A DNA stretch of 64,000 nucleotides from positions 1 to 64,000 of the forward strand of contig JAFKMU010000037.1 of NCBI GenBank assembly GCA_017305195.1, read 5' to 3'. Of the stretch, positions 17,392 to 26,214 are shown piece after piece. The stretch is from Verrucomicrobiota bacterium (GTDB lineage: Bacteria; Verrucomicrobiota; Verrucomicrobiia; Chthoniobacterales; Terrimicrobiaceae). Position 1 is the first letter of the stretch; each line of letters opens with the position of its first letter. A model generated the notes under the pieces. That model was not told where the DNA came from and ran no database searches. It was given only the letters and a program-made list of their open reading frames with translations. The position numbers were made by a program, and so were the translations under genes.

Positions 17392-17838
17392 ATGAACACA
17401 CATTATCTTCTCAGATTTCGGGCTCACGGGATCGCTTTGCTTGTCGCGATCACAGGAGCATTTTCCCTTTTCACCAACGATGCATCCGCCTGGACGGTGT
17501 TTCCGCACGTCAGTTCTCCGCTGGTGATCGAGAGCCAGGGCTCCACTGCCGGCGAACTCAAGGCATTCCGCGCGGTGGAATCAAAGGACAAACTCTACGT
17601 CACGGGGAGCATCAGAAAGCGCCCCGGCAACACGCTCCTCAGTCACGTCGATGTCCAGCTTGTCGACGCCCAGGGGCGCGTCATCGCAGAGGCGCGGGAG
17701 TCGATCAGCTACCGGCATCCGCGTACCGGAGGCGGCAAAATCGGGCGCTCTCCGTTTGTCGCAAGCTTTCCGCTGGCTGAAGCGCGCCAGGCGGCGAAGA
17801 TCGTCGTGCGCTACCATTCCGGAAGCCACGGGTCCTGA
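17392..17838 (+). CDS. Hypothetical periplasmic protein of the efflux cluster
   Basis: A 148-residue product with a signal peptide (MNTHYLLRF through DASA) and a mature part of about 115 residues. That part is predicted to be beta-rich (for example KLYVTGSIRKR and SHVDVQLVDAQG), resembling a small immunoglobulin-like or FxLYD-type sandwich. I do not recognise the family. It sits 9 bp upstream of the TolC-like gene and is probably cotranscribed with it. An in-frame start 18 codons upstream would spoil the signal peptide. Confidence 0.65.
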   Translation: MNTHYLLRFRAHGIALLVAITGAFSLFTNDASAWTVFPHVSSPLVIESQGSTAGELKAFRAVESKDKLYVTGSIRKRPGNTLLSHVDVQLVDAQGRVIAEARESISYRHPRTGGGKIGRSPFVASFPLAEARQAAKIVVRYHSGSHGS

Positions 17839-17847
17839 GGAAATCTG

Positions 17848-19122
17848 ATGAGACGATTACGAGGGATATGGGGGTGCGTGGCGATGCTCGTCGCATGGTC
17901 GGCGCATGCCGGGGATGGGACGGCTCAGTCCGTGGACGCGCTGGTGACGAGTGCGCTGGCCAACAATGCCGAACTGAAAGCCTATGAGGCGGAGGTATTG
18001 GCGGCCAGGGGACAGCGCACCCAGGCGGGGTTTTTCAAGAATCCCGAGGTGACGGTCGAGATCGGCGGTCGCGAGGTGCGGGACTCGGAGAATATCCTCC
18101 AGGGCAGCGGAACGACCTTCAGCCTGACGGTCATGCAGACGCTGGAGTTTCCCGGCAAGGGGACGCTGCGCAAGGCGATCGCGAACAAGAACGTCGAGAT
18201 CGCCGAGCTGGGGCTGGAGCAGTTTCGGCTGTCGCTCGCCGCACAGGTGCGGCTGCTGGCCTACGAGTATCTCGCCGCCTCATCCGGGGCGAAGGCAGCG
18301 GAGACCGTGTACGGGCAGTCGAAGGCGGTGGCCGACCAACTTGGCTCGGGCGGGGATTTCGGCGCGAGGCTGCAACTCGAGACCCGCCTGGTCCAGGCGA
18401 GCCTGGTGGAGCTGGGTGCGCGGATCAAGGAGGCGTCGCTCCGGGCGGAGCAGGCTCGCACGCGGCTCAACGCCCTGCTGGGGCGTCCGCAAAATCTGCC
18501 GCTTCGCATTACCTCACCCTTCACGCCACCTGCTGCGACCTTTGACCGGTCGGCGGTGGTGTTCGCGGCGCAGAACGGGAATCCGCTTCTGCAGATCCGG
18601 CGCAAGGAACTGGAGCGGTCCGCCCGGGAACTCACGGCGACGCGGCTCGATATCGCTCCGGACTTTGCCATCGGTCCGTTCTTCAGCCGCGACGTGGCTG
18701 GCGATACCGAGCAGAACCTCGGAGGGGCGATCTCTGCGACGCTGCCGGTGTGGGATTGGAACATCGGCAACATCCAGAACGCCCGGGCGAGGCTCGCCGT
18801 AGCGGAGGCGTTGCGGGTGAAGGCCGAGCGGGACACGGAGGCGGAGGTGCTCGGCCTGATCAAGGCGTATGAACTCACCCGCCGCCAGCTCGCCATGCTC
18901 CCGCAGGGATTGCTGCGGGACGTGGAGGAGGCCTCGACGCTGGCGGAGACGCAGTTTCGCAACGGCTCCATCGGCGCGCAGCTCTATCTCGATGCCCAGG
19001 CGGCTTACCTGAATTCCCTGCAATCCTCACAGGAGGCTGTTTTGGATGCGTGGCGCGCCGCGCTCGATATCGGCCTGCTGAGCGGCGGTCGGCTGGAAAG
19101 CAGCAAGGAGGCAAAACGATGA
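17848..19122 (+). CDS. TolC-family outer membrane efflux protein (CzcC-like)
   Basis: A 424-residue protein with a signal peptide ending near SAHAG, then the two structural repeats of outer-membrane efflux proteins. Each consists of long amphipathic helices, with ARTRLNALLGRPQNLP closing the first half and FFSRDVAGDTEQNLGG in the second beta-region. It would form the outer-membrane duct of a metal-efflux tripartite pump. The stop overlaps the adaptor start (ATGA). Confidence 0.88.
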   Translation: MRRLRGIWGCVAMLVAWSAHAGDGTAQSVDALVTSALANNAELKAYEAEVLAARGQRTQAGFFKNPEVTVEIGGREVRDSENILQGSGTTFSLTVMQTLEFPGKGTLRKAIANKNVEIAELGLEQFRLSLAAQVRLLAYEYLAASSGAKAAETVYGQSKAVADQLGSGGDFGARLQLETRLVQASLVELGARIKEASLRAEQARTRLNALLGRPQNLPLRITSPFTPPAATFDRSAVVFAAQNGNPLLQIRRKELERSARELTATRLDIAPDFAIGPFFSRDVAGDTEQNLGGAISATLPVWDWNIGNIQNARARLAVAEALRVKAERDTEAEVLGLIKAYELTRRQLAMLPQGLLRDVEEASTLAETQFRNGSIGAQLYLDAQAAYLNSLQSSQEAVLDAWRAALDIGLLSGGRLESSKEAKR

Positions 19123-19904
19123 AGAAGACAGCATTTCTCACGCTGGCTGTCGTGGTCGCATGGGCTTTCGCCGGTTGCGGACCGAGATCCGCAGGCCATC
19201 AGGACGGAGAGACCGAGGAGGCCCACGGCGGGCACGATCACGGAGAGTCTGGAGCCGAGGGAGCGAAGTACTCCGAAGGCAAGGGAATCCAGCTCATGGA
19301 GGAAACCGGGAAGGCCATCGGCCTCGTCACCGCCGAGGCGGAGGAGCGGGAGTTGACGCCCGTGATTCCGGTGGAAGCCCAGGTCTACCGCGCCGCGTCG
19401 GAGCCGTCCCGGCCGGGACGCGAGCAGACCGGATCGGCTTACGCCACGGCCTTCCTGCCGCCGAAGCTGGTGAGTTCCCTGAAAGCGGGCGACCCGGCGA
19501 CGGTGCGCACGGCGACCGGGGAATTCTCCGCGAGGGTATGGAAGATCGAGTCCATATCGCGGGATGCAGTCAATAACGAGGAGGTGATCCTCGAGATTGC
19601 GGACAAGGATGCCGTGCTGCGCGTCGGGGAGTTTGTCTCCGGGGCGGTGACGCGGTCCGGAGGCGCGGCGTCGGTCGTGGCCATCCCGCGTTCCGCCGTG
19701 CTGGAGACCGCCACGGGGAAGTTTGTCTTCGTCGAGAATGGCAAGTTCCTCCTGCGTACGCCCGTGACGACCGGCGCCGAATCCGCCGACTACATCGAGA
19801 TCGCGGATGGTTTGTACTCCGGCGATGTCATCGCCACCCAGCCTGTTGAAACCCTTTATCTGATCGAGTTGCGCTCCACCAAGGGGGGCGGCCACTCGCA
19901 CTAA
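19119..19904 (+). CDS. RND efflux periplasmic adaptor, short form (lipoprotein)
   Basis: A 261-residue membrane-fusion protein relative. AAGGAGG lies 9 bp before the ATG. The N-terminus has a lipobox FAGC, then a His-rich linker (HGGHDHGES). The rest matches the CzcB/CusB beta-barrel and membrane-proximal regions (PPKLVSSLKAGD, AIPRSAVLE, ADGLYSGDVI). Compared with typical adaptors of 350-500 residues, the lipoyl (barrel-sandwich) domain and alpha-hairpin between about residues 90 and 110 are missing. It sits between the TolC-like and pump genes of the same operon. Confidence 0.85.
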   Translation: MKKTAFLTLAVVVAWAFAGCGPRSAGHQDGETEEAHGGHDHGESGAEGAKYSEGKGIQLMEETGKAIGLVTAEAEERELTPVIPVEAQVYRAASEPSRPGREQTGSAYATAFLPPKLVSSLKAGDPATVRTATGEFSARVWKIESISRDAVNNEEVILEIADKDAVLRVGEFVSGAVTRSGGAASVVAIPRSAVLETATGKFVFVENGKFLLRTPVTTGAESADYIEIADGLYSGDVIATQPVETLYLIELRSTKGGGHSH

Positions 19905-19908
19905 CCCA

Positions 19909-22900
19909 ATGATCGAACGAATTATCGAGTTTTCCCTGCGCCAGCGCGTCTTTGTGCTGCTGGGCGCAATCGCCCTGCTGGCAGCGGGGCTGTGGTCCGC
20001 CACGAGGCTGCCCATCGACGCCGTCCCGGACATCACCAACATCCAGGTCCAGATCAACAGCGAGGTCAAGGGCCTCGCACCGGAGGAGATCGAGAAGCTG
20101 GTCACCTATCCGCTGGAGATGGAGATGTTTGGCATTCCCGGCATGATGGAGATGCGGTCGCTGTCGAAGTTTGGACTCTCCCAGGTGACGCTGGTCTTCG
20201 AGGAGGGGACGGATATTTATCGCGCCCGCCAGCTGGTGAGCGAGCGACTGCAAAACGCGGTCGACGACCTGCCTCGCGGTGTGTCGCCGAAGCTCGCTCC
20301 CATCACCACGGGCCTCGGCGAGATCTACTACTATGTGGTCGATTATGCTCCGGGCTACGACGGTGCGGACAAGCCAAAGACACGGGCGGAGCAGCTCATG
20401 GAGCTGAAGCTGATCCACGACTTTGTGGTGAAGCCGCAGTTGCGCAGCGTGCCGGGCATCGCCGAGGTGAATGCTTCGGGCGGTTATGAAAAGCAGATCG
20501 TCATCCTGCCCAAGCCCGAGAAGCTGCTCAGCAGCGGCGTCACCTTCAAGGAACTCTCGGATACGATCGGCGAGAATGTGGAGAATGCCGGAGGCAGCGT
20601 CATCCAGCTCGGGGGCGAGCAGATCGCCATCCGGTCCAATGGGCGCGTGCAATCGGCGGAGGAGATCGGAAACATCCCGGTCAAGTTCCGGGCGGGAGCC
20701 GAGCCGCTCCGCGTGAAGGACCTCGCCGAGGTGGAAATCGGCAAAAACATCCGCACCGGGTCGGCCACCTACAACGGCCAGGAGGCGGTGCTGGGCGCGG
20801 CCCTGATGCTGGCGGGCGAAAACAGCCGCATCATCGCCAAGCGGGTCGACGACAGGATCCGGGAGATCCGGGGCAAGCTGCCGCCGGGAGTGGAGATCAA
20901 GACGGTGTACGATCGCACGACGCTCGTGGACCAGACCATCGCGACGGTGGAGCGCAATCTCTTCGAGGGCGCGATACTGGTGATCGTCGTGCTGCTGCTC
21001 CTGCTGGGCAACTGGCGCGCGGCCTTGATCGTCTCGACAGCGATCCCGCTGTCGTTTCTCTTTGCCATCACGGGCATGGTGGAAACGCGGCTCTCGGGCA
21101 ACCTCATGAGCCTGGGGGCGGTGGACTTCGGCCTCATCATCGACGGTGCGGTCGTGATGGTGGAAAACATCGTCCGCCGTCTGGGCCTGCGGCAGCACGA
21201 GCTGGGTCGACTGCTGAACAAGGAAGAGCGCATCCATACCGTGCTCGCGGCGGCGAAAGAGGTCGGGCGACCGACGTTCTTTGGCGTGCTCATCATCACC
21301 ATCGTGTACATCCCGCTCCTGTCGCTCGTCGGCGTGGAGGGCAAGATGTTCAAGCCGATGGCGCTCACGGTCATCTATGCGCTGATCGGAGCATTGATCC
21401 TGTCGCTTACGCTGATGCCAGTGCTTTGCTCGTACTTCCTGCGGGGCCGGATCAGCGAGGAGGACAACTTTGCCATCCGTTTCCTCAAGCGGCTGTACGA
21501 GCCGACGCTGCGCTGGGCCTTGCGGATGCGCTGGGCCGTGGTGGGCGGTGCGGTGGCGCTGTTCGTGCTCGCCTTGCTGATCTTTGGCAAGCTCGGCGCG
21601 GAGTTCATTCCCCAGCTTGACGAGGGTTCCTTCGCCACGCACATGATTCGCACCACGAGCATCGGACTCGACGCCTCGGTCGGCATGCAGGAGCGGGCGG
21701 AAAAGGTGCTGCTCGGGAAATTCCCGGGTATTGCCTATACCTTCTCCCGCATCGGAACGGCGGAGGTGGCGACCGACCCGATGGGCGTGAACGTCGCCGA
21801 CACGTACATCTTTTACAAGCCGCTGGAGGAGTGGCCGAAGGTCGATGGAAAATTCCTGACCAAGGATGACCTGGCCAATCGCATGAGCGCGGAGCTGAGC
21901 GTGCAGGTGCCGGGGCAGGCATATCTTTTCTCGCAGCCGATCGAGATGCGCTTCAACGAAATCCTCGAGGGGACGCGGGCCGACATCGCGGTGAAGGTCT
22001 TTGGCGATGATTACGCCGAGATCGAGAAGATCGCCGGCGAGGTGCGGGAAATCCTCGAGAAGGTGCAGGGCGCGGCGGATGTGGAGTTTGACGCGCTGGG
22101 GAAGGCGCCGCTGCTGGAGGTGACGCCCAATCGCGAGGCGATGGCGAAATACAACGTGCATGCCAGCGAGATCAACGACGCGGTCGAGCATGCCATGGCG
22201 GGCGGAGAGCCCGGCACGGTGATCGACGGCAACCGCCGCTACCCCATCGTGGTCCGCATGCCGGAAAACCTCCGGGCGAAGATCGAGGAGATGAAGAAGC
22301 TCCCGCTACGGACTTCGGAAGGCGGACTCGTCACGCTCGGGCAGGTGGCGGATTTCTTCGTGGACGAGAAGGTCAATACCATCGCTCGCGAGATGGGCCA
22401 GCGCCGGGCGGCCATCATGGTCAACCTGCGCGGGCGCGACGTGGAGAGCTTCGTACTGGAGGCGCAGAAGAAAGTGACGGAGATGGTGAAACTGCCGACC
22501 GGGTACTCGGTCGAGTTTGGCGGGCAGTTCAAGAACCTGCAGGAGGCCCGGGCGCGGCTCGGCATCATCGTGCCGGTGGCGCTGGTGGTGATCTTCCTGC
22601 TCATCTTCATGGCCTTTGGCAGCCTGCGTCAGGCGATGCTCATCTACACGGGCATACCGCTGGCGGTGACGGGCGGCATCTTTGCCCTCTGGCTGCGAGG
22701 GATGCCCTTCAGCATCAGCGCGGGCGTCGGGTTTATTGCCTTGTCCGGCGTGGCCGTGCTCAACGGCCTGATGATGGTGAGCTACTACAACCAGCTTCGC
22801 GAGGCGGGGGAGTCCCTGATTGACGCGGTGATGGCGGGTTCGCTCACGCGATTGAGGCCGGTGATGATGACCGCGATGGTCGCGAGCCTAGGCTTCCTGC

Positions 22901-23064
22901 CGATGGCCCTCGGGCATGGCGCGGGGGCGGAGGTCCAGAGACCGCTCGCCACGGTCGTTATCGGAGGCATCATCAGCTCGACCTTCCTTACGCTGGTCGT
23001 GCTGCCGGTGCTGTACCAGTTCTTCGAATCCCGCCTTGGCGGAGCCAATACCAAGGAGTCCTGA
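19909..23064 (+). CDS. czcA: Heavy-metal RND efflux pump (CzcA/HME family)
   Basis: A 1051-residue inner-membrane proton-antiporter with the RND layout: TM1, porter domain, TM2-6, a second porter domain and TM7-12. TM4 holds D406-F-G and D412-G-A...E419-N, the proton/metal relay of divalent-cation HME pumps (Zn, Co, Cd, Ni). CusA-type copper/silver pumps have a different TM4 pattern, so I prefer the divalent class. Length and termini are standard. It lies 4 bp after the adaptor and 2 bp before the next gene. Confidence 0.93.
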   Translation: MIERIIEFSLRQRVFVLLGAIALLAAGLWSATRLPIDAVPDITNIQVQINSEVKGLAPEEIEKLVTYPLEMEMFGIPGMMEMRSLSKFGLSQVTLVFEEGTDIYRARQLVSERLQNAVDDLPRGVSPKLAPITTGLGEIYYYVVDYAPGYDGADKPKTRAEQLMELKLIHDFVVKPQLRSVPGIAEVNASGGYEKQIVILPKPEKLLSSGVTFKELSDTIGENVENAGGSVIQLGGEQIAIRSNGRVQSAEEIGNIPVKFRAGAEPLRVKDLAEVEIGKNIRTGSATYNGQEAVLGAALMLAGENSRIIAKRVDDRIREIRGKLPPGVEIKTVYDRTTLVDQTIATVERNLFEGAILVIVVLLLLLGNWRAALIVSTAIPLSFLFAITGMVETRLSGNLMSLGAVDFGLIIDGAVVMVENIVRRLGLRQHELGRLLNKEERIHTVLAAAKEVGRPTFFGVLIITIVYIPLLSLVGVEGKMFKPMALTVIYALIGALILSLTLMPVLCSYFLRGRISEEDNFAIRFLKRLYEPTLRWALRMRWAVVGGAVALFVLALLIFGKLGAEFIPQLDEGSFATHMIRTTSIGLDASVGMQERAEKVLLGKFPGIAYTFSRIGTAEVATDPMGVNVADTYIFYKPLEEWPKVDGKFLTKDDLANRMSAELSVQVPGQAYLFSQPIEMRFNEILEGTRADIAVKVFGDDYAEIEKIAGEVREILEKVQGAADVEFDALGKAPLLEVTPNREAMAKYNVHASEINDAVEHAMAGGEPGTVIDGNRRYPIVVRMPENLRAKIEEMKKLPLRTSEGGLVTLGQVADFFVDEKVNTIAREMGQRRAAIMVNLRGRDVESFVLEAQKKVTEMVKLPTGYSVEFGGQFKNLQEARARLGIIVPVALVVIFLLIFMAFGSLRQAMLIYTGIPLAVTGGIFALWLRGMPFSISAGVGFIALSGVAVLNGLMMVSYYNQLREAGESLIDAVMAGSLTRLRPVMMTAMVASLGFLPMALGHGAGAEVQRPLATVVIGGIISSTFLTLVVLPVLYQFFESRLGGANTKES

Positions 23065-23066
23065 AC

Positions 23067-24182
23067 ATGAAACGTCTTTTCATCCTTCTGGCCCTTGCGG
23101 GCAATGTGTGGGCGGAGGCGCTGACTCCCGATCAACTGGCCGGGCAGGCGCTGAGCGATAATCCCGAATTGCGATTTTACACGGAGCAGGCGGCGGCGCT
23201 GCCCAGGCCGGCGAAGGCCTCCGCGCCCGAGATCCCGCAGCCGTTGGATTTTCCCTCCCAGGCGGCGTTGCGCCGGGCGGTGCTTGATCTCGACCGGGAT
23301 CTGGCCCGGCTGTATCTCGCCGAGTTCCGGTACGTGCTGGAGAGTGAGGTGCGTCTCGGTGCGGTGGAATATCAAGCCGCGGTGGATACTGCCGCGACGG
23401 CAGCAGACATCGCTCATCGTATCGGGGCTCTGGTCAAGATGCTGGAGGAACGTCCCGCCGCAGGTGTCGAAGCGCTGATCGAGCGTCGAATCCTCGAGGG
23501 TGCGGCTCTGCCATTCATTCGGGAAGCCGCAGAGGCCAGGGTGCGTGCGGAATATCTGCGCACCCGGCTCAACGGGTTGCTCGGGCGCAAGGCGGACGAA
23601 GCACTTGAGATTTCCGGCGGTCTCGTGCTTCCGGAGCAAAAGGCGGCCGATGCGGTGGAGCGTCCCCTGTTGCTGAAGATCCGCGAGGCGGAGATCGCCC
23701 GGGGATTGTCCGGGGGTGAGGCTGTTGCGGAGATCGAGGCTTTCGCGGTCGGCGGATGGTTTACGCGAGAAGGGCTGGGCGCCAGTGAAGCCATGACCGG
23801 AGCGACACGCCCCGGGGCCACTTACGGCGCGGCTCCTGACCAGACGCGCGAGAGGCTGGCTGATGATGCCCGGCGCAAGTGGACGCGCGAGCAGGCGCAA
23901 AGGCGGGCCGCCGTGGCGGCGGCCACGGAAGTCGTCGACGCCATACCGCCCGCGCTGGTGGAGAACCTCCAGTCCGCTGCCGACCTGGCCGAGCGGCAGT
24001 ACCGGGTTGGCGCGCTGGGCGTGAACCTGCTGGTGGAAATCCATCGCGAGTATCTCGACGCCTTGCAAAGCCGCAATGCGTCCATCCTCCAGGCATGGCG
24101 CAATGCGCTCGATCTCGCCTTCCTCAATCTCCCGGATGACGACGCTCCACGCGGGAAAGTCACCGTCGATCCCAAGAATTGA
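23067..24182 (+). CDS. Divergent TolC-like protein in the metal-efflux operon
   Basis: A 371-residue exported protein (signal peptide MKRLFILLA to VWAEA) that is a shortened paralogue of the TolC-like gene upstream. YLRTRLNGLLGR corresponds to the end of the first helical repeat, FAVGGWFTREG to FAIGPFFSRDV, and the C-terminal LQAWRNALDLAFL to LDAWRAALDIGLL. The beta-strand segments are shortened, so membrane insertion is uncertain. It may be a degenerate or specialised partner of the pump. The start is 2 bp after the pump stop. Confidence 0.7.
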   Translation: MKRLFILLALAGNVWAEALTPDQLAGQALSDNPELRFYTEQAAALPRPAKASAPEIPQPLDFPSQAALRRAVLDLDRDLARLYLAEFRYVLESEVRLGAVEYQAAVDTAATAADIAHRIGALVKMLEERPAAGVEALIERRILEGAALPFIREAAEARVRAEYLRTRLNGLLGRKADEALEISGGLVLPEQKAADAVERPLLLKIREAEIARGLSGGEAVAEIEAFAVGGWFTREGLGASEAMTGATRPGATYGAAPDQTRERLADDARRKWTREQAQRRAAVAAATEVVDAIPPALVENLQSAADLAERQYRVGALGVNLLVEIHREYLDALQSRNASILQAWRNALDLAFLNLPDDDAPRGKVTVDPKN

Positions 24183-24212
24183 CCAATCCCGACACAATCA
24201 ATCCAACCCATC

Positions 24213-24695
24213 ATGAAAACACTCCTGACATCAACACTCGCGCTCCTCGTCCTGGCCTCGGCGGCCGTGGCTTCCGACGGCCATGATCACGGCAAAGTCA
24301 TCCCCGGCCCCAAGGGGGGCCGGATCGTCGAGGTCGAGGGCGGGCATGCCGAGTTCCTCGTGCAGCCGGATCGCAAGGTCTCCGTGACCTTTTATGGTGA
24401 AGACATGAAGGCCACAGGGCCTTCCGAGCAGGTCGTCACCGTAGTGGCCGAGGCTCCGGCGGGGAAAGCGAAGCTCGAGTTGGAAAAAACAGCCGACGGG
24501 TTTCTCTCCCGGACCGTGTTACCCGAGGGCGATGGCTATCGCATCGTCCTGCAGATCCGCGCCACCGAAGGGGCGAAGCCGCAGAACTTCCGCATCGATT
24601 ACCACGCGGAGACATGCGGCAAGTGCAGTCGTGCCGAGTACGCCTGCATCTGCGCCGAGGAAAGTGGCGGCGGCCATGGCGGCCACAGCCACTAG
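24213..24695 (+). CDS. Hypothetical periplasmic metal-binding protein
   Basis: A 160-residue protein with a signal peptide (MKTLLTSTL to AVAS), a mature N-terminal DGHDHGK motif, a predicted beta-rich core, and a tail with CGKC, CIC and GGHGGHSH. The His and Cys clusters suggest metal binding, consistent with its place at the end of the efflux operon. I do not recognise the family, and a soluble metal chaperone is only inferred. Confidence 0.65.
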   Translation: MKTLLTSTLALLVLASAAVASDGHDHGKVIPGPKGGRIVEVEGGHAEFLVQPDRKVSVTFYGEDMKATGPSEQVVTVVAEAPAGKAKLELEKTADGFLSRTVLPEGDGYRIVLQIRATEGAKPQNFRIDYHAETCGKCSRAEYACICAEESGGGHGGHSH

Positions 24696-24715
24696 GAGAG
24701 TTTGATAGAGAGACC

Positions 24716-24753
24716 TCGCTGGTAGGGGCGGAAAGGTTCCGCCCTACCAGCGA
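24716..24753. terminator. Long hairpin between convergent genes
   Basis: The arms TCGCTGGTAGGG and CCCTACCAGCGA, extended inward by CGGAA/TTCCG, form a nearly perfect stem of about 17 bp with a 3-nt loop and one bulged G. It lies between the last efflux gene and the convergent Gly/Ser-rich gene, whose stop codon is inside it. There is no clear T-run, but position and strength favour a two-way transcription or RNA 3'-end signal. Confidence 0.6.
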
Positions 24754-25304
24754 CGGTAATATCCGGCGTTGACGAAGGGACCGACATGTACGGCGGCGAC
24801 ACCGTTGGAACCGGCTACGACAGCAGTGCCGCCTGCCGGAACGACTGGCGGAGGCACGACGACCGGGGGCGGGACGACGACTGGAGCCGGAGCGGCATAG
24901 CCGACGCCGAAGCCACCACCGTAGCAGCCGCCATAGCTTGCGGTGCCATAGTGGTAGGTCGAGTATCCACCGTAGGCCGGGGAGTGGTACCCCGCGCTGT
25001 TCCAGCTGCCGGAGGCTCCTCCGGAGGTCGAGTAGCTGCCCGATCCAGTGTGCCAGCCGTTACCGTACTGGCTCGAGCTGGAGCTGTTTGCGGAATACGT
25101 CTGCCCGTCGCGGTTGGTATACGAGGTGGAGCCGGAGCGGTTCCAACTGCCATCGCCTCCGCTGACGGAGGAATTGTGACTCCATGAGCCGCCGCCGGAG
25201 AAGCTGCCGGAGCCAGACCGGCAGGCGCCCCAGGCGAAGAGTGGAGCGGGCAGCGCCGCGCAGGAAAGCGCGACGATCGAGGCGAGGAGAATCTTCTTTT
25301 TCAT
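24744..25304 (-). CDS. Gly/Ser/Tyr-rich secreted protein
   Basis: A 186-residue protein with a signal peptide (MKKKILLAS to LFAWG), then a low-complexity region of Gly, Ser, Asn, Tyr and Trp (about residues 30-135). A VVVPPP repeat follows, then a short C-terminal region ending AGYYRRW. Such composition is seen in surface or matrix proteins. Function unknown. It is the last of three minus-strand genes with short gaps. Confidence 0.65.
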   Translation of the reverse strand: MKKKILLASIVALSCAALPAPLFAWGACRSGSGSFSGGGSWSHNSSVSGGDGSWNRSGSTSYTNRDGQTYSANSSSSSQYGNGWHTGSGSYSTSGGASGSWNSAGYHSPAYGGYSTYHYGTASYGGCYGGGFGVGYAAPAPVVVPPPVVVPPPVVPAGGTAVVAGSNGVAAVHVGPFVNAGYYRRW

Positions 25305-25310
25305 GGCGGA

Positions 25311-26201
25311 TTATTTCTGGGTGGGATGGGTGAAAACGAGGTCTTCCGGCGGGGTGGCCTTCAGATCCTTGGCGGCAAGATTGGCGGTCGAGACGGTGAC
25401 GGAGCCATCCTTGTTCGGCGTGAGGGTCTGGGATGAGGTCAGTTTCGCGCCATTGCGAACCGTGTGGGTGGAGTCGATCGTCCAGGCGTCGCCCTGCTGC
25501 TTCCAGACGCTTTCGCCGAAGCCGCCATCATCCTCGAAGTCCCACGAACGCACACCACCCGTCGACGCATCCCAGGCGATCCACTGGACGCTGCCTGAGA
25601 CCGGTGTGTCGTTGCTGAGGATGGTGCGACGGATGATGAGAAAGTTGCCGTTCGGGCCGGGTTCGACGGAGAGCAGGACCTTTTCGCCCTGTTTCGTGAC
25701 GGCCTGCCATTCGCCGATCATCCAGCCGAGAGCGCCGAGCTCCGACGAGCGATCCGAGGGGGCGGCGGGAGTTTCTCGGACGGTGGCGAGGAGCCACTTG
25801 CCGTCTTTGCGGACGAAGAGATTCGAGTACCGGGCCACGCTGGGCGCGCCGCCCTGGGCGAAGGTGACGACGCTCAAGCCATCCTCCACGGCCGTGTCGG
25901 GCGTGGGAAAGGCGAGGGCCTCGCTGTCGATGCGCACCTGGGCGCCCTTGTTGGCGGCGAAGAAATCGGCGAAGAGCTTTGTGATCGCCTCGCGTCCCTT
26001 GTGGTGGACGCCATCGAGGTCGATGTAGTCCGCATTGGGCAGCCAGAACCCGGCGATGGCGTTGGCATCGCCCTGGTTGAAAGCCTTGACGTAAGCCTCC
26101 CCGACGGCCGCGATGGCGGCGCTGTCGGCGGAGTCTGCCGCCGGGAGACGGAGTGGCGTGAGGGAAGCCAGGAGGGCGAGGAGGAGGGTGCAGCGTTTCA
26201 T
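25311..26201 (-). CDS. Exported SnoaL/DUF4440-like (SgcJ/EcaC family) protein
   Basis: A 296-residue protein with a signal peptide (ending PAADS). The N-terminal approximately 130 residues match the NTF2-fold SgcJ/EcaC domain (VGEAYVKAFNQGDANAIAGFW, YIDLDGVHHKGREAI). The C-terminal half resembles the DUF1579-like beta region seen in such fusions (IGEWQAV, SVQWIAWD). The fold is clear but the ligand is not. It lies 13 bp after the YSC84-like gene and 6 bp before the Gly-rich gene, probably one transcript. Confidence 0.75.
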   Translation of the reverse strand: MKRCTLLLALLASLTPLRLPAADSADSAAIAAVGEAYVKAFNQGDANAIAGFWLPNADYIDLDGVHHKGREAITKLFADFFAANKGAQVRIDSEALAFPTPDTAVEDGLSVVTFAQGGAPSVARYSNLFVRKDGKWLLATVRETPAAPSDRSSELGALGWMIGEWQAVTKQGEKVLLSVEPGPNGNFLIIRRTILSNDTPVSGSVQWIAWDASTGGVRSWDFEDDGGFGESVWKQQGDAWTIDSTHTVRNGAKLTSSQTLTPNKDGSVTVSTANLAAKDLKATPPEDLVFTHPTQK

Positions 26202-26214
26202 GGAAAAGAGGGGG

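Noticed and set aside
19828..22191. Minus-strand open frame of about 790 codons
   Set aside because: It lies antisense to the CzcA-type pump gene, whose motifs and length are normal; the frame is a GC-bias shadow.
19909..23064. CusA-type copper/silver pump
   Set aside because: The TM4 segment follows the divalent-cation pattern D-F-G...D-G-A...E-N, unlike the monovalent CusA type.
24744..25304. Tandem DNA repeat or CRISPR-like array
   Set aside because: The repetitive appearance comes from Gly/Ser and Pro/Val codons within a signal-peptide gene; spacing is irregular and no unique spacers occur.
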